Assembly: GCA_014529385.2 (NCBI GenBank)
Contig: CM043958.1
Span: 124,969,817 to 125,033,816 of the forward strand
Length of the DNA stretch: 64,000 nucleotides
Reading direction: 5' to 3'
DNA from: Adiantum capillus-veneris
Taxonomy: Eukaryota; Streptophyta; Polypodiopsida; Polypodiales; Pteridaceae
Shown: piece after piece, positions 34,735 through 46,339 of the stretch
Layout of the letters: each line of letters starts with the position of its first letter
How positions within the stretch are numbered: position 1 is the stretch's first letter
Position numbers and translations under genes: made by a program
The notes under the pieces: generated by a model
Told to the model about the DNA's origin: nothing
Database searches by the model: none
The model's input: the letters and a program-made list of their open reading frames with translations, nothing else

Positions 34735-36105
34735 CTATTGCTTGTTTATGTTCGCACTATTGTAAAAGCCCATGTAGTCAGTTAGGACATTCCAATTAGC
34801 CTCGTAGATCTTGCATTGGTCTAGCTTGAGTTGGTTGACCTGCAAGGAAAAATGAGCAAAGAGTATCCTCAGACTTGTAGTCTGGTAAGCATTGTTGAAT
34901 ATTCTCTCGTTCCTTTCAAGCCAGATTAGCCAAAAAAATTCTCCTCTGATCTTGTTCCAAATAACTAAAAACACTAAAACTGAATCACCTAGAAGAAATT
35001 GTTTCCAGTTGGGGGTGGATCCCAGAGCACTAGTTAAAGGGAACAAAATAGTAGAGTTGGTTGGACAACTCATGAAGAGGTGGGGGATGTCCTCTTCCAT
35101 TTGCAGTAGGCACATGTTGCACATTCCTATGCCCATTCCTGCAACCCTCATTTTGCAGCCTATCCAGACTGCTTTGTGAAGGATGAGCCAAAGAAGGACT
35201 GAGTGTTTTGCCGGGATTCCTTTATTCCAAATTTTTTGGAACTTGAAGGTCCATTGCTTATTTGTCACATAATAATTTCTTATTGAGGATGGTGTGCATG
35301 AGAACCTGCAAGTTGGGTGGTAGATTTGGGGGGGATGATGGAGAGCGCTGTCGTTGGCCTAGAAAAGGGCCCTTGGGGGATGGATCCTGTGTGGATGAGA
35401 GGGACCACTCCATGCCTTTCGGGAAGAAAGATTTTCTTCTATCTAGTAGAGTTATCTCCCAAGGTTGCTGTTGGTCGTGCCTGAGGAGTTCAGAGTGGGT
35501 GAGCCATCTGGCTTCTGCTGCATGCCACAAGTCCTTCCAAGTAGTTATTCCTTGGTTGTGAATGTGTCTTGAAGTCCGAGCCTGGTCTTGGGAGGGATGG
35601 GGGATGGGGGGGAAAGACCACCATATTGATTCTTGGGCTTTGATGAAGAGGCTGTACTTTGATTCCCAATTGAGCTTCAAGCTGGGTCTATATGTGTCCA
35701 AGCCTTCCATAGTGATTTGAGGAGATGCAATCCCTTTGCAGATGATTTGATAGGTCCAGAGAAAAGGGTAAACCATGGGATGTTGGAGACTCCTTGGACT
35801 CATTTTAGTTGAAACTTGTCAAGGTTCCTAAATAGAAGGGAGCATCATTGTTCATCAGGTTGCTCAAGGGCACTTAGGACGAGCTTAACTGCTAGCTTGT
35901 TAGCCCAGTCACTTATGTTGGTCAATCCTAGTCCTCCTTGTTCCTTAGGGAGACAACAAAATTCCCACTTGACTTTGGCTATCCCTTTCTTCAGAGGGTC
36001 ACCTGCCTAAAGAAAGTTCCTGCAAACCCTAATGAAGTCCTTTAAGAGGAAGTATAGTACGTAGCTAGTGATGAAGTGTTTGATGAGTTCTTCTTCTTCT
36101 TGTCT
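34735..36105 (-). pseudogene. LINE (L1-type) ORF2 3' end: RT tail and zinc-binding domain
   Basis: Read on the minus strand from 36105, the text gives a segment typical of the end of plant LINE RT: FLLKDFIRVCRNFL, a stop where Trp is usual, then GIAKVKWEFCCLPKEQGGLG. After a diverged linker (35803-35258) comes the RT-associated zinc-binding domain: WNKGIPAKHSVLLWLILHKA, then CNMCLLQMEEDIPHLFMSCP (Cys-x2-Cys...His-x4-Cys), and FWLIWLERNERIFNN at the end. The order and Trp pattern are those of the L1/LINE zf-RVT family. The 5' part (endonuclease, RT core) is missing, as usual for 5'-truncated LINE copies. No clear poly(A) is seen past 34735. Confidence 0.8.
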
Positions 36106-36554
36106 CTAAAGCCTCTCGCATTAAACAACAAGCAGGAGTAGAAGGCTGAGCAGTCCAAGCCTCTTCCATGCAGAGCACCCACTGTTAGCAGAGGTCAGAT
36201 GCATAAGTTCATCATAAAGCCTTCACCTCAAGGCAAGTTGCATCCGATCATTGTCTTGGATTTTGAAAGAGAGGGTAAGCGCTGCTATGCACAATGACAT
36301 TGGGAGAGAATTTGGGTGCCAGCGAGTAGGGAGAAAAGAGAAATCGAGCAATGACCAAATGAGTAAGGAAGCTACTGCACTTTTTTGACTTGCAACAGGA
36401 GGAGGGCAATGAGACGATGGCACTTGCAACTAGGGATGTGTCATTGGTCGTAGCATGCACACGCCTGCTATCAACAAGCACAAGAAGTTTTGGAAAAATT
36501 CTCATAATAGTTCCCACATTGTGACTTACCTCAACATCATGAGATTTTGTGAGG
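36106..36554. other. Intergenic, nothing recognised
   Basis: Short overlapping open frames on the minus strand without a recognised domain. Confidence 0.45.
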
Positions 36555-36665
36555 GAGGCACCGCATACCTAGCTAGGTACAATTGGGGGCACGGGACCGC
36601 CGGCCCGGTGGGGGGGCCACTGGTTCCTTGCCCCCAATTATACCTAGCTAAGTATGTGGTGCCTC
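36555..36665. repeat. 111-bp hairpin (37-bp arms, 37-bp loop)
   Basis: Left arm 36555-36591 and right arm 36629-36665 are inverted copies with about three mismatches. Each holds CCTAGCTA and AATTGGGGGCA or its complement. The loop is very GC-rich (GGACCGCCGGCCCGG). RNA from either strand would fold into a long stem. It may be a small MITE or a precursor-like hairpin. Confidence 0.8.
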
Positions 36666-36988
36666 TCGAGCATAAGCTCATGATGTTATGCATTGTATGA
36701 AAAACATTGAAAAAGACTTTGTTTCCCTACATGAGAATATTTCTAAATCTTCTTCATGAAGTGCAATGGACTGTCGATTTTTGGGACTACAAAATGGCTA
36801 CAACTAGGAGTACATTCCCTGATGATGATAATTGCATGAAGTTGGGAAGGCATCTCACAAATGTCAACAAAATTGATCTACCTGTCTCTAACTAAAAAAA
36901 TCATCTCTCTCTCTCTAGGCTTAAGAGATTAACCCAACTTTAGAGAGAGATTAGTAGCAGAGCTGTCAATTTTTATGTAACTTTGCAT

Positions 36989-37138
<150 letters not shown>

Positions 37139-37479
37139 CACCGTAGACACACTGGGTCCACACTTTTCTACCAAGAAAAATGTGTTGTTAAAAGAGACAG
37201 TGGCAAAAGAAGGTGGCAGTAATAGTTGAGCAACGAACATCACGCTAAAGCAAGCAACAAGTGAGCCAACATCCTAACCCCTGAGACTCCCAACTTGATT
37301 GCAAATGTATGCGATGGTTCAAGAGGTTTTTCCAAACTGAATCCACATACACTTGCACACCCGTTCAAAATGTCGTCTTTTAGAATGGACTAATTATGGG
37401 TAGTGCCCAAGATGCTAATAGGGCCAAAGAATTCATGATGATATATTGTTAGTCAAGGGTTGTTGGAAAAAAAAACATC

Positions 37480-38800
37480 GTGCTTCGCACTACCTTGGTC
37501 GACATGTATGCCAGATGTGGTACAGTTCATAAAGCACAAAAAGTCCTTGAGGAGCTTCCTATCTGGAATGTTGTCTCTTGAGATGCACTGATTGCGAAAT
37601 ATGCCCAACTTTGGCAGGGCCAAGAAGCTCTGGGCTGTTTTTGGCAAACGCGATGCAAGGGTGTCTCTCCAAATGCAATCACATATTCTTGCATCTTGAA
37701 GGCAATGGTCGAGGTGAGGAAGCTCTGGGCTGTTTTCAGCACATGCAGAGTGAGGGCATCTCTCCAAACGCAATTACGTACACTTTCAATTTTTTCTTGG
37801 ATGTCGTCTCTCAGAATGCACTAATTGTGGGCGGTGTTCAAGATGTTGATGTGACATCGTACTTGGTGATGACTTGGTCGACATGTATGCCAGATGTGGT
37901 GAAATTCATAAAACGCAAAAAGTTCTTGAGGATCTTCCTATCTGGGATGTCGTCTCTTGGAATGCACTGATTGCGGGATATGCCCAACTTGGGTAGGGCC
38001 AAGAAGCTTTGGGCTACTTTTGGTAGATGTGAAGTGAGGGTGTCTCTCCGGATGGAGTCACATACGCTTGGTGATACCTTGGTTGATATGTATGCCAAAT
38101 GTGGCATAGTTCATAAAGCACAAAAAGTACTTGAGGAGCTTGCTATTATCTCTTGGAATGCGATGAATGCAGGATATCCCCAACTAGGGCTGGCCAAGAA
38201 GCTCTGGGTTGTTTCTGGCAGATTCGAAGTGAGGGAGGCCCAACTTGGGAAGGGCCAAGAAGCGCTGGGCTATTTGCATTGGATGCAAAGAGAGAGTGTC
38301 TCTCCAGATCACATACGCTTGGCACTACCTTGGTCGACATGTATGCCAATTTTGGTGCACTTCATAAAGTACAAACACTACTTGAGGAGCTTCATGTTTG
38401 AGATGTCGTCTCTTCGAATGCACCGATTATGGGATATGTGCAACTTAGGCAGGGCGAAGAAGCTCTGGGCTATTTTCACAGGATGAAAAGTGCGAGTTTT
38501 CACTCCACATGCAATCAAATATGCTTGCATCTTGAAGGCAAGTATCAGGGTGAGGAAGCTTTGGGATTTTTTTAGCAGATGTAGAGAGAGGGCATCTCTC
38601 CAAATTCAATCACATACACTTGCACCTTGAAGGCATGTGGCATTACATAGGATGCTAGTATGAGCAAAATAATTCACGATGATATTGCTAGTCAGCATAC
38701 ACTACCTTGGTCCACACCACGTATGCCAGATGGCGTACTTCATAAAGCACAAAAAGTGCTTGAGGAGCTTTCTGTCCGGGAGTTTGTCTGTTGGAATGAT
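37480..38800 (+). pseudogene. PPR protein pseudogene (PLS-like repeats)
   Basis: At least four tandem units, in shifting frames, repeat the order LVDMYA(K/R)CG, (V/I)HKAQKVLEEL, (V)VSWNALIAGYAQLG, GQEALG(C/Y)F and SPNAITY(T/S)C. Units start near 37498, 37882, 38086 and 38335, with a last partial one at about 38735. This is the 35-residue pentatricopeptide pattern of plant organelle RNA-binding proteins, where each repeat reads one RNA base. Stops and frameshifts occur in nearly every unit, and no E or DYW domain follows. The close likeness of units suggests array expansion before decay. It is the only host-derived coding trace in the window. Confidence 0.85.
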
Positions 38801-39114
38801 ACGAAATGGGCTAGAAATCAAATAGATATCTCTCTAACTCTCTAGATGTAGGGCTTATGTACATAGTGTTGGCATGTCTAAGAACCATCATAGGCCTAAT
38901 AGTTGTACCATTGGTAATATACACTTTTATAATCTTTACAATTCAAAAGCATGTAGAGGCGTCCTTTTGAGTACATTGATGTGCTCCACTATAATGAAAG
39001 AAAGGAAGATTGTATGGCTCATCTATATGAAAACCACGTGCACTCAAAGACTCTGAAAAAGCCCCTTTGCTTACATTGTATCCAATAAGAAAAACACCCC
39101 TTTTTCTAAAAAAG
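38801..39114. other. Intergenic, nothing recognised
   Basis: No supported feature between the PPR pseudogene and the Copia LTR. Confidence 0.5.
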
Positions 39115-39302
39115 TGTTGAAATCAGGGTTGTACGGAAACACACATAGCTTGGAGAAGATGAAGGAAGCTCAAGGCACACAACAGAGAGTATATTACTTA
39201 GTGTGCAATGGAACACAAGGAAAAAACCTCCTAAAGAGGAAAAAAATGCCCCGACGGTCCTAGTGTGTTCACACACATCACGACCACATGTATATGGTAA
39301 CA
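39115..39302 (-). repeat. Copia 3' LTR candidate
   Basis: 188 bp with TGTTGAAA...GGTAACA ends. Read on the minus strand it follows a purine tract CCTAGGGGGGATA (39303-39315), as a 3' LTR should. No partner LTR is in the window. Confidence 0.5.
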
Positions 39303-39409
39303 TATCCCCCCTAGGAGTGATGCCGTAACGAGGGCTGCCACGAAGATTAAAGGGAAGTGCCATGCGTTGAGGACAGGATCAATCCACAAAGGGGAGCAAA
39401 CCTAAAGCT

Positions 39410-40080
39410 TTGCGAAAAGCTTCAAACTTCTCAGAAGACAATGCCTTTCAGAGATGTGAAGTGCCACTCAAGTAGCAAAAAATCCTCTTGACAACATACC
39501 AATGATTAGACCCTGGGCTATGCATAAATCTACTGACCTATGAGATTGCAACCTGCATATTTGGCCTTGTGTTTCATACATAAATGAGGCAACCAATAGC
39601 AGTTTGGTAAAGAGTGACATCAGCAAGATCACCAGCATCATATAGACTCAACTGCGAACCTGTTTTCATGGGAGTGTCAATATGTCTCTATGTAACTTTT
39701 TTGACACAAGGCAATACCACCATCACACTACTTAAACTGTATACCCAAGTAATGATAAAAAAACAACCCTAGATATTTCATCTTGAAAGTAGCATTCAAA
39801 TCATCCTTAAATTCAGCAATATGTGCCTCATTGGGACCAATGATCACAGGCTTGACGTACAATGTGATTTCTGTTGGATTGTTACAAAAGCCTCGTTTGA
39901 CCAAACGAGTGCCAAATTTCTTGTACCAAGCACAAGGAGCTTGCTTCAACCCATACAAATCCTTCTTACATCTGCACACTTTGTCCTCTTGTCCTTTCTT
40001 GACAAAACCGCGAGGTTGCGCTACATCCTACGCCACCTGTGAGCGAACAACTTTGATAAACCCCTATATATGACTCATAT
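39410..40080 (-). pseudogene. Ty1/Copia RT and RNase H fragment
   Basis: On the minus strand the text reads GFVKKGQEDKVCRCKKDLYG then LKQAPCAWYKKFGTRLVKRG, the classic Copia RT palm approach, and then FKMKYLG...YLGIQF (connection). After a gap it reads DVTLYQTAIGCLIYV and MQVAIS...VSRFMHSPGSNHWY and VVKRIFCYLSGT, the Copia RNase H start. The catalytic Y-V-D-D box is lost; the expected place has an uninterrupted but unrelated stretch (KPVIIGPNEAHIAEF). Gag, integrase and most of RT are missing to the right of 40080. Confidence 0.8.
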
Positions 40081-40792
40081 TAGGGAATATGACCCCACTT
40101 TCTACGCTTACACGATAATCAATGAAGACATCTTACATATAAAATTTAGGTCTCATATGATTTAAGTAAGTAGAACTAGTCAAAGAGTGTGTAGCATAGT
40201 GATTGGACATACTAATGAACCACTTCTATCTATAACTAGATGTACTCTTAATGTGTCTTAGTTTGACTTTCAAACTACGTGCCCAATAAGCCTACACTCT
40301 AGCTACTCGTCCAATTTTGACCCATCTAAATTACTTAAGAAACATGGTTATAAAGTTGTGTTAGGTTCTCCACGTAAATTTGCATATATACAAACTCTTT
40401 ATAGCTTTCATCCCTCAATAAGTGAACAATAATCACAAAACAATAAATTGATACAAAGTACTGTTAGTTCTTGCATGTATCTTTGATTTTGAAACACAAA
40501 AACTTCCTCTCATTTTTCCCTTTTCTCACTTCTCCCCCCTCTCGCCCCCAAATATGATATCTCCCTCACTTATTTTTAAGCTTGAGAGATAAATTATTCG
40601 GGGCCTGCCCCTAACTTATACGCTTATGTAACTTGTAAAAGTACTCCCCTCCCCTGCACTTACGATCTGCGATAAGTTTTCCATGGTGAATTTCCCGTGC
40701 GTTACATATACTTCCTAAAAAATGTCACCATTCAAGAAAGAAATAACAATATTGGATGGATGTACATCCCAACCAAAGTGAGTTTCCAATGT
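40081..40792. other. Intergenic, nothing recognised
   Basis: AT-rich, with a C-rich patch (40535-40560). No ORF or repeat supported. Confidence 0.45.
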
Positions 40793-41633
40793 TGTTAACT
40801 GAGAAAACATCAATTAACAGAAGGTGCTAAAGACCAAAGATGTACGGATGCGCATTGAGAATGAATACAAAGAAGCAGTAAAGATTGGAGTTATACATTT
40901 TTCACTTTTTTCCAAAATGGTCATGTGTTGTAAATTTCCGATTTATTTCAAGCCATTGTAATATTTTAATGTGTTACGAGCTCAACGGGAGTTCCAAGAT
41001 GTAAGAACAGGTCAGTAAGTGTGTGTAGGTAGCAGATTCAATAAGTGGTGGAGCCCTAAAAGCCTTGTGCGCCTGGACATTGCATAGTTCTACCGTAGGT
41101 ATATAAGGCAGTGTGTAAAAGAAATTAGGTTCCCAAGCTCATTTGTTGAGAGCACTCTTTGGTGAGAGCTCTTGAGATATGTGACTTTGGACTCCTTGAG
41201 CTTCTCCTTTCTCATGAGACTTGATTAACACTAATCAATGATTCATTCTCTTTCACTATGCCTCTCTCATTCTTCTTATGATTGCCTATGATGCTTTGAT
41301 TAGCTAGATCTTAACTAATTAGTGGTTAGTCCCTCTCTAGTCTTGTCCGATTGCCCTCTTTTTCTTGTGTGTACATGTAGGTTTGATTGGAGTGCGGTGC
41401 TCGATAGATCTTTGTGTGTGTGATTGCGGTTAGTGTGTTTCATGATAGGATTAGTCTTGTGTGCATCTTGCAATCGTTAGTGTGTGTGATTGGGTTGATT
41501 AGAGGTGAAGAGAAGTGGATGTGGAGATTGCCCTTCATTGTAACTTTGCTCCTCCATAGGCTGAGAAGCTCACCTCCTAGATTTAAGCATTCATGTTTCC
41601 ATAGTTAGATCACTAATTGTGTGAATATTTCCA
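40793..41633 (+). mobile_element. LTR-like repeat (solo LTR candidate), plus strand
   Basis: 841 bp, TGTTAACTGAG...TATTTCCA, inverted counterpart of 10307-11148. TATA box TATATAAGGCAG at 41100-41111. The right edge abuts the E6 protease codons, which stop just after the active site, so this repeat or a deletion at its edge truncates E6. Flanking bases AATGT and TGCCA do not form a target duplication. Confidence 0.65.
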
Positions 41634-42905
41634 TGCCATTTGAAATCATGGCTACTACCATCATCTAACAAGATGGTGACACTTTCACCCTTAACAGTTC
41701 CTTGCACTTTAAACAAAGTGTGAGGAGATATAAGAGTACCTCAGGATGGCTTGTCATCGTTACCATAATCAGGATCATATCCCTCACCATAGTTAGCTTC
41801 CACGTCATTGTCATCGGGAGTAGCATCTTCGATGAGAATAAGAGTAGCGTCATTGGGGCGGTTGTTGTTGAAGGTTTTTTGACTTGAATTTCTATTGACT
41901 CCATTGGAATGGCCATTGGATTGACCATTGCCCTTAGCAAGACCATTTGGGCAATTATCTGCATAGTGACCATACTAAAATCATTTAAAGCACTTCACCA
42001 TTTTGTTACCATTAGAATTTGGAGGGCGTTGGTTGAAAGAATTTTGGTTCCCTCACTGTTGTGTGTTGTTGGTGTTGTTGTTGTTGTTGCTTGTATAAGG
42101 TTGAGCAGTTGTAGGAGAATTGTCGAATCTACGTCTCTTTAAAAAAGTACGGCTTTGGTGTTTGTTTATGTCAAAATTAGTAGAGAAAGGAGGTCTCTTG
42201 TTACAATTAGTGTTAGCAGGTTGATCAGTGTGAGAGGGTTGTCCACCTTTCTTGTTTTTTGCATTGAGAGCCAAATTAATAGCCTTTGACAGAGAATCCG
42301 GTTCGAACATATCTACCCGATCATCAATTTATAGTGCCAAGCCTGATATGTACTTATGCTTCAATTTCCTCCGGGCAGACATGTTCAATAGCTTGCAATT
42401 GAATTAAAAAATTTCAAAAACGATCAGTGTAACCCTGTATATCTTCATTTCGACCTTGTCAAACTAAATCCCATTGACGTCGTGCTTTAGCTTTGTACTG
42501 TGTGGATAAAAATTGGGGTAAAAACACTTTTTTAAATGCATGCCAGGTACGTGGTCTTTTCCCATGTCGTTTGGTGGCGTTCAACCACAATGCAGCACTG
42601 CTAGTAAGATGATTTGATGCAAATTTTACCATTTCACGCTCGGGGAAGTCTTCATCATGAAAATAGTCATCTAGTTGGCTAACCCATGCTAGAACCGTGC
42701 TAGCATCTTTACTGCCATCAAAATCCTTGAAAGTGAAGCCTTTTTTACTAATTTTGTTTTTCTTGGATGCTGGTGCAGATTCGATGTGTGCAGAATCCAA
42801 TAATTTATCTTCAAGTTATTGCCTTCGCATGCGTTCATATGTAAGGTACTTTTGCGGATTTTGAAGTTGTTCCGCAATTGTGGGTGCCTGAGGAAGGTGT
42901 GCCAT
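41634..42905 (-). pseudogene. gag: E6 gag and protease start
   Basis: Start chosen at the minus-strand ATG 42903-42905 (MAHLPQAPTIAEQLQ). The capsid core reads FTFKDFDGSKDASTVLAWVS, then AALWLNATKRHGKRPRTWHA and FKKVFLPQFL. A frame change lies between 42459 and 42310. An Asn-rich stretch follows, then the zinc knuckle, where CFK is followed by TGA at the second Cys and TAG two codons later (about 41963-41972), before YGHYADNCPN. The protease starts with VTILLDDGSSHDF (D-D-G) and is cut off by the plus-strand LTR-like repeat. Confidence 0.75.
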
Positions 42906-42917
42906 GATTGCGTGCTT

Positions 42918-42957
<40 letters not shown>

Positions 42958-42964
42958 TATATAT
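42918..42964. repeat. (AT)n(AC)n(AT)n microsatellite
   Basis: It lies just upstream of the E6 gag start. Confidence 0.95.
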
Positions 42965-44357
42965 GTATGTAATTTTTCTCCATTTAAAAAAATAAATAAT
43001 AATGTGTAAAAGGGATATTTGATATATTTACAGATGCATTATGCGGAATAACTAAAAGAGAATCAAATAAATAACATAAATGAAATGTACTTAGCTGAGA
43101 AATTGCGGTGGCGTCCAGTCTGCAATGGCGATACGCGAGGAAATTGCCAGAAAAGGGAGTGGTCCAACAGTGCATCTGTGAGTGAGTCAAATTGCGTGGC
43201 GTCTAATCTCCCTTATCCTCCCCAAAGAAGACAACAATAGCACTTGTAGAAGAGAGTGCGCAGGTTATTCAAATGAGTGATTTTTTTTTGATTAATTTGC
43301 CGATGTTCGGCTTCCTAGTAAATAATTTGGCAGCTCCATTGAGATAGTCGGTGTCAAGGAGGAATTAAGTTGGAAGAGTCAACAATTTTTGTTGCAAAAA
43401 TATTTGGAAACTGTGGAAATCTCCCATGCCAATGCCGACCCGTTGACTTGCAAGAAGGGAAAGTCGAGCTTCTTGGAAAACAATAGCCCCTTGTGAATGA
43501 ATGGGGGGGACCGATCAATTTGGGAGACCGTCAAGTGGAGGGGTGAATGGAAGTTAAGCAAGGGTTAAAAAAAAATAAATAAATTTGAAATTGGGCGGCC
43601 GGCCACAGGTTTTAATTAAGGCCACACCTTTTACAAAAGGTGTGTAACCTTTTGCATGTCATGCAGGCCGACAGTCAACAACGCTGCGAGGAGAGAAAGA
43701 AGTGCCGATGTTTGTGCAGGACAGTTTGCAGCATGTGTCGAGATACAACCTGTTGACCAACGGTCCTAAGCGATCCCTTTGACAGTGCCTACAAGGGATT
43801 TGGTGCAAGGTGCCGCTATGCCTTGAGATTATACAAGCGGTCCTTCCCACGGCAAGGATGAGATGGAGGTCACAAGTTGTGGATGCATTGTGGCTGACTT
43901 GAGAAAGCACAAGGCAAGGCAGAGTAGTGGACTTGAGGCTTTCAAGCAGGAGAGTTACGACAGTTCTTCGATGGTTTTGTTGGCTCCTTACATCCTTCCT
44001 TCTATCTTCGAGTCTTCGTGGCAAGCTTAAAATTTCCTCTTCTCTTCTTCGACCCTTCTTTCTTTCCTTCAATCTTCCTCTCTTTCTCGCCTTCACAACC
44101 TGCATTGATTAGGCATTAACTTGGGACTTGAGACTCAACATATCGTATTTTGACCATCATGAAGCCAAAACTAAAAGCCGCTTACGAATTAGTTGTTGAT
44201 TTGCCGCCAATTAACGACAAAGTAGAAATTCTTCTTCAAGTTGGATTGATGAAATTTTCAATTTCCACAGATCCTTGAATCGTAGAATTGTAAATTCGAT
44301 GAATTGCAATTCAGAGATTGTTGATTTGAGGAATTTCGCCAATTAAATTGGACCTTG
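42965..44357 (-). other. E6 leader, no genes recognised
   Basis: Open frames such as 43659-44105 (Arg/Lys-rich start) have no family signature. Treated as leader between primer site and gag. Confidence 0.4.
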
Positions 44358-44359
44358 TT

Positions 44360-44371
44360 GCTCTGATACCA
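44360..44371 (-). promoter_or_regulatory. E6 primer-binding site (initiator Met)
   Basis: Reads TGGTATCAGAGC on the minus strand, an exact copy of the usual plant primer site complementary to tRNA-iMet. It lies one base from the LTR end CCCAACA. Confidence 0.85.
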
Positions 44372-44372
44372 C

Positions 44373-44492
44373 TGTTGGGAGAAGAGGGGGATATCGACTA
44401 CTTAAGCTATTCAACACATCCTCCGAAAACATCACCATCAACCTGTCCACCTCTTTTCCCAATTTCCAAGCACAAACACACACCTAGACTAT

Positions 44493-44537
<45 letters not shown>

Positions 44538-44937
44538 CATAGAATTGACATAGACATGCTTGTAAGAGAGTGTAAGAGATGTGTAAGATATGGAGACTAG
44601 ATTAGAGAGTACACAACAAATAGAACATAGCATAAGATATTAGAGAAGAGAATCTACAAGAGAAAGGCCTAAATATAGCCCCAAACTCCATGACACCTCT
44701 CTTGTGGAGTTGGTATTTAATATATTATTTTTGAGTTTAAGGTGCCAAAATTTGAGGTCCTCTTTTTACAACCACTTCACTTTTGTAAATGAGTGAAGTT
44801 CATTAGTTCTTGCATGACCCATAAGGGGAGTTCCCACTACAATTATTTACAAAGCTATAGTGGCTTATTGAAATGAGATTCTAAAATACTGTGCAAATAT
44901 AAATTTTCCAAGAGTAATTGTCGGCGCCTCTTCATCA
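44373..44937 (-). repeat. E6 5' LTR
   Basis: Begins TGTTGGGAG and is taken to end at TTCATCA on the + strand. The upper edge is approximate. It contains a (CA)n run (44493-44536) and, on the minus strand, GGGGCTATATTTAGG near 44670, a likely TATA box. No partner LTR in the window. Confidence 0.55.
44493..44536. repeat. (CA)n microsatellite
   Basis: About 22 units, within the E6 LTR. Confidence 0.97.
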
Positions 44938-44999
44938 ACTCCCCGCATTCCACTCTACAAAATCATCTTCAACTCAATAATAAATTTAAAAGACATCAC

Positions 45000-45588
45000 A
45001 TAATTAACCATTACGCCAGCTATCCCAATTGCTGCTAACCACTACAACAGGAGGGTGCCCAGTCTCGTAACAAAATTACTGCCAAACCTCATGTGGATTT
45101 CCCCACCCCCTGCACCACATGGCTTGTGTCTGGATCAAAAACTGGCACTAACTCCTTCCATCCATTTGTAGCACCCTCCCATAATGCTTCACCCATGTTC
45201 GCAATGAGCCATGCACACAGTATGGCCAAATCACCTTAGCACTTCTCCGCACCGTTACTTGCTTCATTAACACATTTGGCTCTATAACCACACCATTTGT
45301 ACAAAGTAACAATTCTAAACCTCCTTCCCAACCATGTAAAGAAGAGTTCATCTCCAAGGAGCTCCATATCTGGCAGATAACATACCTCACTGCTGCACTT
45401 ACAAGCATACACTTCAACCATGTATTGCATACCTTGCTTGATAGCTTAGACACCAATGAGAAATCTCCTTCATCTGCCATATGACATACCTGCTTCATTG
45501 GACTCTCCACATGTAGAGGGATTAACCCTCGCATCACATGAACCTTGGTGAAAGCCTTATCCACAAGCACTTGCATCTCTTCATCCAC
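45000..45588 (-). pseudogene. E5 trailing ORF, unknown
   Basis: 146 residues open from 45588 (MDEEMQVLVDKAFTKVHVMR), then continuing past stops with WGNPHEVWQ, GHPPVVVVSSNWDSW and VEWNAGS. Rich in Trp, Val and Cys. It ends near a purine stretch (GGAATGCGGGGAG on the minus strand). I do not recognise it. Position after gag, where pol would be, makes it the likely second product of E5. Confidence 0.4.
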
Positions 45589-46339
45589 GACATCCTCGAC
45601 ATCATCAAAGCTTCAATCAGTTTCACTTCCACAACATACCTAATCCAAAAGGCCTACACCTATAGCAACGTCATGGCAACCCATATGCACCTTCCGCTGC
45701 TCCTCTTTTTGGTCATCATCCATCACCTCATGAGCTTAAGAAATATGATCAATCCCCTTGGTTTCTGCTTCGTCATCACCCTCCCGCAGACTTGGTAGGA
45801 CAGCTTGACTATCCATAGACTCATACCTATTCTCCTTTGTAGAGCTTCAAACCAATTGTACCGCCATAGACATTTCCGCTGCTACCTTCATCAGCATGGC
45901 CACCAATAGAGCATTGCATGTCACCTTTGATAGCATATCATCTCTCACTTGCTTGGGCACTTAGACCTATTCTTCTTCCACATTGGCTATGACCACATCA
46001 TTACACACATAATCAAGCAGCTTCACCTTTACCACCAACGGCTTATCAGACTTGGTCTCCTCGTCATAGGACGTGGGCTCATCCGGTCCACGTTCCCCGC
46101 TTGTCTCCCAGAAATTGAAATTGGCATCTCCATCTTTGTCAGCATAATACACTGACTTGATATCAGCTCATCTTCAACTGCCTGCTGCTCCACAAAAGCT
46201 TGACTATCACCTAGGCTTTTCACACTTTCTTCATCTCATTCTGATCCTAGGTTTCTGCAACTTGATTGCTATTTGCTACCTTCTCATGCAAGATTTCCAC
46301 AAGAACATGCTATACCTCTTTAATTTTCTATGGAAACCC

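Larger units (their letters stand above)
41634..44937 (-). mobile_element. E6: truncated Gypsy element (LTR, leader, gag, start of protease)
   Basis: A minus-strand primer site TGGTATCAGAGC (44360-44371) lies directly after an LTR-like block (44373-44937). A 1.45-kb leader and a gag follow, ending at the protease active site at 41634. The initiator-Met primer site and CCHC gag fit a Gypsy element other than the Tat type. Pol is missing. Confidence 0.7.

Noticed and set aside
43659-44105. 148-residue ORF in the E6 leader
   Set aside because: Only a short basic start, no conserved block, and overlapping frames are as open.
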